Origin: CAXDOZ01 sp963991145
Lineage (GTDB): Bacteria > Bacteroidota > Bacteroidia > Chitinophagales > JABDMM01
DNA: 16,447 nucleotides
NCBI GenBank assembly: GCA_963991145.1
Contig: CAXDOZ010000047.1
Span: 1 to 16,447, forward strand
Reading direction: 5' to 3'
The number at the start of each line of letters is the position of its first letter. The stretch's first letter is position 1. The translations under genes and the position numbers were made by a program. Shown here piece after piece: positions 1-6,366 of the stretch. The notes under the pieces are model-generated. The model made no database searches, was not told the origin of the DNA, and saw only the letters and a program-made list of their open reading frames with translations.

Positions 1-1534
1 TTTGACGAGTAATATTTACAGTGTAAAAGTTTACGTACTTCTGTTCCGGAACCGGTGAGATGATCAAAGAGTAAGATTGTCCATCAAATCGAACCTCCAT
101 ATCGCGTCTCTCAGAACGCTCCAATGATGCTCGAATATTCTCGATAATCTCTTTGGAAAAGAAACCATGCTCATAGCCTTCCCAGGTTTTAAGCATTCTT
201 TCAGCGGGTTCGTTTTTGTATAAGATCTCTCCTCTGCTGCTTACTCTCAGAATTGGGTCTCTGTTTTCCCCTGGAAACTTTGCAAGATCATTAAGCTCTT
301 TCTCTGTCTTCTTGCGATCTGTAATGTCTTCGATCACCGCAAAAAATCCCTGGACATTTCCAGACTCATCAATATCGGGAATGAATCGCGTAAAAACATC
401 GCGATATAGCCCCTCAACATTCTTGATCTTCCCTTCAAACTCTATCTCTTTTCCATCAAAGACCGATTGGAACTTTCTTTCAAGAGAGGACGCGGCTTCA
501 TAGGCGAAGAGCTTTGAAACCAGCTCTCCCTCAAGCTCTTCAGCAGAAACACCAAACCACTGCTCGTACTGCTTATTATTGAATTGATATCGGAAACTTC
601 GATCGACATAAGCCACGCAGAATGGCAGTGCATCGGTGATGGTCTTCAACTGCTTTCTTGATTCACTTAAAGCTTCTTCATTGAGAATTCTGTCTGTAAT
701 ATCTCTGGCCGTTGAGAGGATGAGATGGACTTCTCCCTTCTCATTTAGAATTGGAACTGTAATAGCCTCAATTTGTATGTATTCCCCATCTTTTCTCCTA
801 AATCGAAGTGTGGAGCGATAGTCTCTTCTTCCTTTGCTATACTTATCATCAATATGAGGTAAGTGAACTTCCTCAAGTGTGCGGTCTACATCTTCTTCAT
901 GGATAAAGTCATAAGGAGAATGGTCTACTAATTCTGAAGGATCATAGCCAAAGATGCTCTTAGCGGAGTCACTCACCCATTTGTAGATTCCATCGGGCTT
1001 ATGCAAGGCAAAAACATCCTGAGCATGTTCTGAGAGAAGGGTAAGTCTTTCGTGACTTCTTTCCAGCTCTTTTTCAAGAAGCTTCTTTTGAGTTATATCC
1101 CGGTTGATTGTCGCATATCCCGATAGATTCCCATATTCATCAACCAGTTTTATAGCCCAAACATGAGTGTATCGGTACTCACCCGATTTGTTTTTATCCC
1201 TTACGTCACCTTCCCAGGTTCCGCTTTCATTTAGGATTTTTCTTACATCCTCTCTGTTGCTGTTTAGATACTCTGTTTCGGTAACTTCTTCTACCTGCCT
1301 TCCAAGAACTTCTTCCTTTTTCCAACCAAAAAGCTTCTCGGATCCTTTATTCCAGAATTCGATCTTAAGGTCAGGACCCGTGATAATTAGGGAATCACTA
1401 GTCTTATGGAGGATATCGGAGTAGATTTTAAGATTGCCTGTAGATCTCTTCTCGCTCTTGAGTTTTTCGATCTCCCGACGAAGCTTTTCATTCTCCTTTT
1501 CAAGATCCGCGATATTTCTATTCTCAGTAAGCAT
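1..1534 (-). CDS. Multi-PAS-domain sensor protein, partial (C-terminus beyond window)
   Basis: The minus strand reads open from an ATG at 1534 to base 1, giving 511 residues with no stop, so the gene continues past the left edge. A short coiled coil rich in Glu and Lys (residues 8-29) is followed by at least four PAS domains at about 36-149, 159-282, 291-408 and 416 to the edge. Domains 1-3 each close with the typical PAC-type end (NRDITQKK, ARDITDR, IEDITDRKK); WNKGSEKLFG, SAKSIFGYD and YEQWFG are the usual PAS core helix regions. No signal peptide or long membrane segment follows this start, so it is probably cytosolic. PAS arrays sense ligands, redox or light and normally drive a histidine kinase, cyclase or GGDEF output; that effector is not visible here. 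It lies 50 bases after the OmpA-like gene on the same strand and may be co-transcribed with it. A TTG at 1570 in the same frame is a possible longer start. Confidence 0.9.
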   Translation of the reverse strand, partial: MLTENRNIADLEKENEKLRREIEKLKSEKRSTGNLKIYSDILHKTSDSLIITGPDLKIEFWNKGSEKLFGWKKEEVLGRQVEEVTETEYLNSNREDVRKILNESGTWEGDVRDKNKSGEYRYTHVWAIKLVDEYGNLSGYATINRDITQKKLLEKELERSHERLTLLSEHAQDVFALHKPDGIYKWVSDSAKSIFGYDPSELVDHSPYDFIHEEDVDRTLEEVHLPHIDDKYSKGRRDYRSTLRFRRKDGEYIQIEAITVPILNEKGEVHLILSTARDITDRILNEEALSESRKQLKTITDALPFCVAYVDRSFRYQFNNKQYEQWFGVSAEELEGELVSKLFAYEAASSLERKFQSVFDGKEIEFEGKIKNVEGLYRDVFTRFIPDIDESGNVQGFFAVIEDITDRKKTEKELNDLAKFPGENRDPILRVSSRGEILYKNEPAERMLKTWEGYEHGFFSKEIIENIRASLERSERRDMEVRFDGQSYSLIISPVPEQKYVNFYTVNITRQ

Positions 1535-1584
1535 GCGGTGGTGCCATAATATAAACCAAAAAACAGGCAATGTAAATAGCTGAG

Positions 1585-2661
1585 CTAGTCCAGAAGCACT
1601 GTGACTTCTACTCTTCGGTTCATTTGTCGCTCGTAATCATCTTTTGGGTAAGGGTAGAGCATTGAGTGATTACCATATCCCTTGAAACTAAGTCGGTTTC
1701 TTTCGATTCCCATTTCAACTAATTCGAGAACGACAGCTTTGGCTCTATTAACCGATAGATTGTACATTTCAGAGCCCATAAACTCAGGCGGAACACCGGG
1801 TAGATTGATGTGTCCACCTACTTCAACAGAGATATCCGGGTTGCTATCGAGGAATTGATATAGCCTTTCCAGTTCAATCTCGGATCCGGCAGTGAATTCT
1901 GCCTTATTTGGCTCGAAGTAGATCTTATCGAATGCAATTTTCTGACCCGGCTCCACGCTTTTTCCTTCAAACTTGATCTTTGGCAGATCTAACTGAATAT
2001 CAGCTCGAATGGAGTCCACAGATCTAAATCCAGTTGAAATGAAGCTCTTTGTTGCCATTATATCTCCATACTCTGCGTACAAAGTGACCTTGTATTTCCT
2101 CCTGATAAGCGCGGTATAGTAGCCAGTAAAAGAGTCGGCCAGATAAACAGAACCAGATGTTCCCACTTCTGAAACAGAAGCTCCAATGGGTTTTGAGTCT
2201 TCCAGTTTTGTGACAAAGCCATATACGATGAAATAGTCCCTTAAACTATCTATGGGCATGGGAAAACTAACTGTTACAGTGGCATTTCGATCCTGCCATA
2301 AATCGCTTTCTGTATTACTCTCCGCTTTGGTTTCCCCGGTAGGTTTTAGGCTCAATCCACTTAATGACAAGCCTCTTGACCTGATATAATCCGACACAGA
2401 ATTTGCTCTTTCTTCTGATAATCTCTGATTGTATTCGATATTTCCGGTGCTATCCGTGGATGCTGTAATCTCAATAGAACAGAAAGCAAGTCCTTGAATG
2501 GAATCGATGAATTGATCAAGCTCAGATTGAGCTTCAAGACTTATTTCACTCTGATCGACCTCAAAAAAGATCTTTGTTTTCAGAGCATAAGGGCATTCCT
2601 GTGCATATCCAAAAGTGAATATGCATAGTCCTAACAGTACTATGATAAATGCTCTTATCAT
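1585..2661 (-). CDS. Periplasmic protein with two OmpA-like domains flanking a carboxypeptidase-regulatory-like middle domain
   Basis: 358 residues. Residues 1-20 form a Sec signal peptide ending FGYA, with Q21 probably the mature N-terminus. An OmpA/MotB-like domain spans about 30-132 (FFEVDQ start, a TD-x-TG segment with D70, and the LSEERA helix with R85, which match the residues that bind diaminopimelate in OmpA). The middle, about 144-225, has the short beta pattern of regulatory-like Ig folds (VYGFVT, TGYYTALI, YKVTLYAEYG). A second OmpA-like domain spans about 240-358 (IYFEPN, LSVNRAKAV with R306, KGYG, QMNRRVEVTV), but the usual GHTD is GGHIN, putting Asn at 286. Likely role: anchoring the outer membrane or an envelope complex to peptidoglycan. 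It starts 19 bases after the UbiB-like gene stop, so the two are very likely one transcript. The domain assignments are confident; the middle domain is inferred from pattern only. Confidence 0.88.
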   Translation of the reverse strand: MIRAFIIVLLGLCIFTFGYAQECPYALKTKIFFEVDQSEISLEAQSELDQFIDSIQGLAFCSIEITASTDSTGNIEYNQRLSEERANSVSDYIRSRGLSLSGLSLKPTGETKAESNTESDLWQDRNATVTVSFPMPIDSLRDYFIVYGFVTKLEDSKPIGASVSEVGTSGSVYLADSFTGYYTALIRRKYKVTLYAEYGDIMATKSFISTGFRSVDSIRADIQLDLPKIKFEGKSVEPGQKIAFDKIYFEPNKAEFTAGSEIELERLYQFLDSNPDISVEVGGHINLPGVPPEFMGSEMYNLSVNRAKAVVLELVEMGIERNRLSFKGYGNHSMLYPYPKDDYERQMNRRVEVTVLLD

Positions 2662-2680
2662 CTCTTTTAGAACGAAGCAA

Positions 2681-4363
2681 TTACTGTTTCCTGCTTCTCA
2701 GCATTAGATACAGCAAAATTAGGCATAGACCACTAGCAACTGAAAATGCGATCAGACTGATTAGGGGTACACCTTCGTAATTGTTTGAGTTGACCATCGT
2801 TGGTGAATTCATGATCAAACCACCTGTAAGATATAATGCAGCAGTTATAATTGCCACGATGATCCTGTTTGCCATTGAGTTAAGCCTCAATAGCATGTAC
2901 TCATATCCTGTAAGTTTCAGCTCAATCTTGAGCTGGCCCTTTCTTGTTTTTGTAAGAATACTCTTGATCTCATAAGGGAGGCTGAAGAGCAGGGAGTTTA
3001 TCTGGGAGAAGCTATAACTGAAATCCTCGATAAGGACCTTTGGGCTATATCTCTCTAATAAGAGTTTTTTTCCAAATGGCTTTAAAAATTGAGTAGTGTT
3101 AAAGCTTGGATGCATGGTCTTACCCATTCCTTCGAGAATAGCTAATGCCCGAAAGACAAGGAAGGTAGTGCCGGGAACTCTGAGCTTATAGTCGTAGATG
3201 ATCTTTTGCAGTCTGGGCACCAGGTCAGCCATGCTGGTTTCTGCGATCTCAGTATCAGAAAAATCAACTATCAATTCATAGCAGTCCCTTTCAAATGCTT
3301 TAAAATCCTTGATATTATCATCAATGGCAAGCCGCTTAAAGTTCTGCGCCATTGCTCTCGGGTCCTGATTTGCCATGCTCAGGAAGATCTGCGCAAGAGC
3401 ATACTTTTCACTCCTCATCAATCTTCCAACCATTCCAAAGTCGATCAGATTGATCACCCCATCTCTTCTTACAAAGACATTTCCGGGATGCGGATCAGCA
3501 TGGAAAAGACCGTTCTCGAAGATCATAGTGAGATAGATCCTCATCCCACTTTCTGCGATCTTTCTTGGATCAAGCCCCCATTCTCTTATCTGCTTGATGT
3601 TTGATACCTTGGTGCCCTGAGCAAACTCAACTACCAATACCCTATCGGTAGACAGGTCTGAGAATACAGGAGGAATGTTAAGGCCTGGCATTGCCGCATA
3701 GACCGATCTGAATTTGTCGATATTTCTGGCTTCGTTTCTATAGTCTAATTCCTGATGGATAGACCTTTCAAAGGTTCTAAGTACATCTTCGGCATTCAAA
3801 AGACCTTGACGATAGAAGAAGTCTTCGCCGCGTCGAACGATCTCATGCATGATCGCAAGATCTCTATCTATTATATCTCTAATGCCCGGGCGCTGGACTT
3901 TCACCACAACCATTTTTCCATTATGTAGTCGTGCGCGGTGAACCTGTCCAATAGAGGCAGAGGCAATAGGTATTGGCTCAAAGGACTCGAATATTGAATC
4001 GACTGATTTACCCAATTCAGATTCAATAATTGCAATAGATTCTTCTGAGCTGAAAGGAGGAACCTGATCCTGAAGCTTTTCTAATTCAGTGATGAGTGCA
4101 GAAGGGAGAATATCCGGTCTGTTGCTTAAGACCTGGGCAAGTTTGATATAAGTAGGTCCAAGTTCCTCAACCACCATCCTAATTCTCTCAAAACGAGAAA
4201 TGTTGTGATAGGATTTATCGGTTAGTGACCAGGCGATTCTTTTGGACTCAGGAAGGAGTTTTCGCAAAGGGGAATTTGCTACTACGTCCTCGAAACCATA
4301 TTTGATCAAAACTCTAATGATCTCAAGAGAGCGGTTTATGGATTTGATCGTCTGGTTGAACAT
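2681..4363 (-). CDS. ABC1/AarF/UbiB-family atypical protein kinase-like protein
   Basis: 560 residues from the ATG at 4363; an in-frame GTG at 4372 would add three residues, and I prefer the ATG. Family motifs appear in order: the N-terminal signature reads KLAQ at 74-77 (usually KxGQ) followed by SNRPDILP; the Ala-rich loop ASASIGQ at 134-140 replaces a normal kinase P-loop; VVKVQRP carries the ATP-site lysine K155; QELD holds Glu205; the catalytic segment HADPHPGN is at 288-295; the metal-binding DFG is at 308-310. Two C-terminal hydrophobic segments (about 498-518 and 532-556) anchor it in the inner membrane. Members support quinone biosynthesis or lipid homeostasis, probably as ATPases; in Bacteroidota the quinone would be menaquinone, so the name ubiB is not assigned. 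It is first in a run with the double-OmpA and PAS genes, and the terminator at 4401-4433 separates it from the phasin-like gene. Confidence 0.93.
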   Translation of the reverse strand: MFNQTIKSINRSLEIIRVLIKYGFEDVVANSPLRKLLPESKRIAWSLTDKSYHNISRFERIRMVVEELGPTYIKLAQVLSNRPDILPSALITELEKLQDQVPPFSSEESIAIIESELGKSVDSIFESFEPIPIASASIGQVHRARLHNGKMVVVKVQRPGIRDIIDRDLAIMHEIVRRGEDFFYRQGLLNAEDVLRTFERSIHQELDYRNEARNIDKFRSVYAAMPGLNIPPVFSDLSTDRVLVVEFAQGTKVSNIKQIREWGLDPRKIAESGMRIYLTMIFENGLFHADPHPGNVFVRRDGVINLIDFGMVGRLMRSEKYALAQIFLSMANQDPRAMAQNFKRLAIDDNIKDFKAFERDCYELIVDFSDTEIAETSMADLVPRLQKIIYDYKLRVPGTTFLVFRALAILEGMGKTMHPSFNTTQFLKPFGKKLLLERYSPKVLIEDFSYSFSQINSLLFSLPYEIKSILTKTRKGQLKIELKLTGYEYMLLRLNSMANRIIVAIITAALYLTGGLIMNSPTMVNSNNYEGVPLISLIAFSVASGLCLILLYLMLRSRKQ

Positions 4364-4378
4364 TTCGCCCACAAATTA

Positions 4379-4387
4379 CAAAAGCTA
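4379..4387 (-). promoter_or_regulatory. Possible -7 box (TAGCTTTTG) of the UbiB-like gene
   Basis: On the minus strand TAGCTTTTG lies 15 bases before the ATG at 4363 and resembles the Bacteroidota -7 consensus TAnnTTTG with one extra T. The T-rich tail of the upstream terminator would sit near the -33 position. If real, it favours the ATG at 4363 over the GTG at 4372. This is a pattern match only. Confidence 0.3.
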
Positions 4388-4400
4388 CAGGCCTTCAGGC

Positions 4401-4433
4401 AATAAAAAAGCCGGAACGAATCATCGTCCCGGC
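4401..4433 (-). terminator. Rho-independent terminator after the phasin-like gene
   Basis: Read on the minus strand, a 10-base-pair stem (arms 4424-4433 and 4410-4419, with one G-U pair) closes a four-base loop and is followed by six Ts and TATT. It lies 24 bases past the phasin-like stop codon and isolates that gene from the UbiB-like gene downstream. Confidence 0.9.
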
Positions 4434-4457
4434 CGAATTGCATTTGTCTACGGAATA

Positions 4458-4811
4458 CTACTTTGTAGTAGTCTTCTTAGAAGCCGCAGTTTTAGTTGTT
4501 GTTTTTGCTTTTGTAGCTTCAGCAACCATCGCTTCCAGCTCTTCTACTCTTGCTCTTAGATCTTCAACCTCAGAGTTGTTTCCAATATTGAACTTTGAAA
4601 CAACCTCTTCAGTGATACCTTTTAGCTTGTCTTCGAACTCATTCTTCTTTACTTCAGAGTTTTCGATAAAGTCCTCAATGATCTGCTTTCCTTCCAGATC
4701 AGTGATCTTACCTTTTTCAATAAGTTCGTCTACTGTAGCCTCAATTTTCTCTTGAGCCATTGCTGCAAGTCCAACACCTGCATAAAGGAAATTCTTAAAT
4801 ACGTCTGACAT
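4458..4811 (-). CDS. Phasin-family-like small protein with Lys/Thr/Ala tail
   Basis: 117 residues from the ATG at 4811 (MSDVFKNF). The frame stays open to a TTG at 4850, but the upstream part (MLAYWLSNKKTNI) looks like leader sequence and the ATG start matches phasin-like proteins. Residues 5-20 are a short amphipathic or hydrophobic stretch; 20-100 are almost entirely charged helix, with a coiled coil near 80-100 (EVEDLRARVEELEAMVAEA). The last 17 residues are nearly all Lys, Thr, Ala and Ser, like the histone-H1-like tails of PhaF-type proteins. Phasins coat polyhydroxyalkanoate granules, and tailed members can also bind DNA. No PHA synthase gene is present here, so a granule role is inferred from family resemblance only; a general helical stress or nucleoid-associated protein is an alternative. 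It is a single-gene unit with its own terminator. Confidence 0.82.
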   Translation of the reverse strand: MSDVFKNFLYAGVGLAAMAQEKIEATVDELIEKGKITDLEGKQIIEDFIENSEVKKNEFEDKLKGITEEVVSKFNIGNNSEVEDLRARVEELEAMVAEATKAKTTTKTAASKKTTTK

Positions 4812-4972
4812 GATATTAGTTTTTTTGTTTGATAGCCAGTATGCCAACAATGTGCCATTAGGCCAAATCAGTACATATATAGAAAAACATAATGCAGATT
4901 AGACAAAAGGTCATTATCAGAAATTACTTTTTGAAAGTTTGTCAGTCGAATTTTGGGGGTGCCAGCATGGCA

Positions 4973-5002
4973 TAAAAAAAGGGAGCTGTGACGCTCCCTT
5001 TT
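4973..5002 (-). terminator. Terminator of the DUF4136/beta-barrel operon
   Basis: On the minus strand a GGGAGC/GCTCCC stem (arms 4993-4998 and 4981-4986, extended by A-T pairs) with a six-base loop is followed by a run of Ts. It lies about 20 bases after the beta-barrel stop codon. T runs on both sides mean it could also work on the plus strand. Confidence 0.88.
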
Positions 5003-5023
5003 GTCAGTTTTATTAAGCTATCA

Positions 5024-5638
5024 TTAATACCTGCGGTAATCCCAGGACATTCCAAGCTTAAACCCAACAAAGCTTTGCTCGATTTCAAGCTTGCCTGTTG
5101 ATGGCATGTAGTGATATGTAGCAGCAAGATGGAAGTTCCATCCACCATCTGTAGGTACTTTAATACCTGCTTCAGGATAAACAAGGAATCCCCAACCCTT
5201 TTCATTGAATCTGAAAGGGCCCATATCTAATCTTCTAACTACATACATGGTTCCAAGTCCAACTCCAATGAATGGCTCTACCGAACCTCCAGGATTGAAG
5301 TAATACTTGGTTGTAATATTCATTGGAACACTGTTGGTATAGCGGAATTGAGCACCATAAAGCTGGGTATGCTGGTCGATCTCGTAAGATTCACCAGTAA
5401 TCTTTCTGTAAAATACCTGCCAGCCAATAGATGCTCCCATTGAAAGGTTGTCATTTAAATAGATCTCGTATTCAGCGCTGAATCCACGAGGAGAGAACTT
5501 TCCAATCCACTCATGGCTTTCACCGGTAGGTTGAGCCATGTTATAGGTGAATGTAAAAGAGGTGTGTTGTGCGTTTGTATCAGTAAGACTCAACAGAGTA
5601 ACAACCAATACTAAAATGGAGGTTTTGATCAATTTCAT
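5024..5638 (-). CDS. Small outer-membrane beta-barrel protein
   Basis: 204 residues. Residues 1-23 are a signal peptide (hydrophobic ILVLVVTLLSL, probable cleavage after TNA). The mature part alternates short hydrophobic and aromatic strands with polar turns (FTFTYNM, FSAEYEIYL, MGASIGWQVF, AQFRYTN, ITTKYYFNP, EPFIGVGLGTMYVV, FLVYPEAGIKV, FHLAATYHYMP, FVGFKLGMSW) and ends in an aromatic residue (DYRRY), as expected of an eight-stranded outer-membrane barrel of the OmpW or PF13505 type. It follows the DUF4136 lipoprotein stop by only 10 bases, so both are on one mRNA ending at the 4973-5002 terminator. The substrate, if any, cannot be told from sequence. The barrel call is confident; the exact family is not. 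Confidence 0.85.
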   Translation of the reverse strand: MKLIKTSILVLVVTLLSLTDTNAQHTSFTFTYNMAQPTGESHEWIGKFSPRGFSAEYEIYLNDNLSMGASIGWQVFYRKITGESYEIDQHTQLYGAQFRYTNSVPMNITTKYYFNPGGSVEPFIGVGLGTMYVVRRLDMGPFRFNEKGWGFLVYPEAGIKVPTDGGWNFHLAATYHYMPSTGKLEIEQSFVGFKLGMSWDYRRY

Positions 5639-5648
5639 ATCAGTTGTT

Positions 5649-6287
5649 TTAGTTGATGTCTAGATAAGGTGAAATCTCAAATGCCTGGTTGATCGCGTTC
5701 TTCGCCAAATTGATATTGGTATTTGAAGAAGTACTAAGAACGCCATTTGCTAAAGCTGTCCAAACAACAGAAACCGATGAATCAGATGGGTTGTAGCTAT
5801 AAACATCAAGCATTTCCATTGCTAACGTTCCCTGCTCATATGAGTACGGGTACCAACCGCCTCCACAGTAGGGGTAGTAACAAGGGTACCATGGGTACCA
5901 GCCACCATACCAGCCCCAGTAATCCCACCAGATAATTCCCTGTTGTTCGGTAACAAGAACTGTGGTAAAGATTGCCAAATCGGGGGTGTCAACTGCGACA
6001 TCAACTTGCTGATAGCCATAGTTGATCATGTTTGTGCGAATCTCATTTAGAAGAATCTGCTGATTTTCTCTGCTTGGAATGTCCGCATTTTCATCATCCG
6101 TGATGTAAACGATAGTGTCAATTACAGCAAAGGTTTGATAGTCTGTAAAATCAACACCAGGGAGCTTGCGAACGCCTAGTATATCGTAATCCTCAACGCT
6201 TCTGGAACCACTTGGGTAACATCCGGCTGCAAAAATGGCCAGAACTGCAAGCACCACCCAGAATGGTTTTCGTAAATATTCTCTCAT
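5649..6287 (-). CDS. DUF4136-type lipoprotein with a Trp/Tyr-rich insert
   Basis: 212 residues. Residues 1-22 form a lipoprotein signal peptide with lipobox FAAGC, so C23 should be lipidated; the residues after it (YPSGSRS) give no clear inner-membrane retention signal. The body fits the DUF4136 pattern: a strand motif near 46-60 (DFTDYQTFAVIDT), a helix with EIRTNMINYGY (82-92), DLAIFTTVLV (103-112), and a C-terminal helix NLAKNAINQAF. Residues 120-150 are extreme in composition: 17 of 31 are Trp or Tyr, with Gly and Pro between. DUF4136 lipoproteins have no firm function; an envelope role is likely. It is the first gene of an operon with the beta-barrel downstream, divergent from fhs across 79 bases. 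Function is unknown beyond family. Confidence 0.87.
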   Translation of the reverse strand: MREYLRKPFWVVLAVLAIFAAGCYPSGSRSVEDYDILGVRKLPGVDFTDYQTFAVIDTIVYITDDENADIPSRENQQILLNEIRTNMINYGYQQVDVAVDTPDLAIFTTVLVTEQQGIIWWDYWGWYGGWYPWYPCYYPYCGGGWYPYSYEQGTLAMEMLDVYSYNPSDSSVSVVWTALANGVLSTSSNTNINLAKNAINQAFEISPYLDIN

Positions 6288-6304
6288 ACTTTTTATTGAT
6301 TTCT

Positions 6305-6312
6305 CAAATGTA
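6305..6312 (-). promoter_or_regulatory. -7 box TACATTTG of the DUF4136/beta-barrel operon
   Basis: TACATTTG on the minus strand matches the Bacteroidota -7 consensus TAnnTTTG exactly and ends 17 bases before the DUF4136 ATG, which would give a short leader. I see no good TTTG at the -33 position, so this is a moderate call. Confidence 0.5.
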
Positions 6313-6366
6313 AAAATTTTAGCTTGTGCGCATTGTCGTTTGAATCAATACTTTAATCATTATCAG

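Noticed and set aside
216..1424. Plus-strand reading frames of 61-95 codons in the first 1.4 kb
   Set aside because: The minus strand encodes a continuous multi-PAS protein over this whole stretch; the plus-strand peptides are Ser/Phe/Leu-rich shadows.
3206..3604. 132-codon plus-strand reading frame
   Set aside because: It lies fully antisense to the UbiB-like kinase across its catalytic motifs, which are clearly conserved; the peptide has no signal or domain pattern.
4242..4755. Two overlapping plus-strand reading frames of about 105 codons
   Set aside because: They are shadows antisense to the phasin-like gene and the UbiB start; Ser/Phe-rich composition reflects the complement of Lys/Glu codons.
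5845..5905. Short direct repeat gggtacca (three copies)
   Set aside because: As a DNA element it is explained by repeated Trp-Tyr-Pro codons in the DUF4136 lipoprotein, so it is not listed as a repeat feature.
6235..6366. N-terminal extension of fhs by 44 residues
   Set aside because: It overlaps the start of the divergent DUF4136 gene and its promoter box, and the ATG at 6367 gives normal family length.
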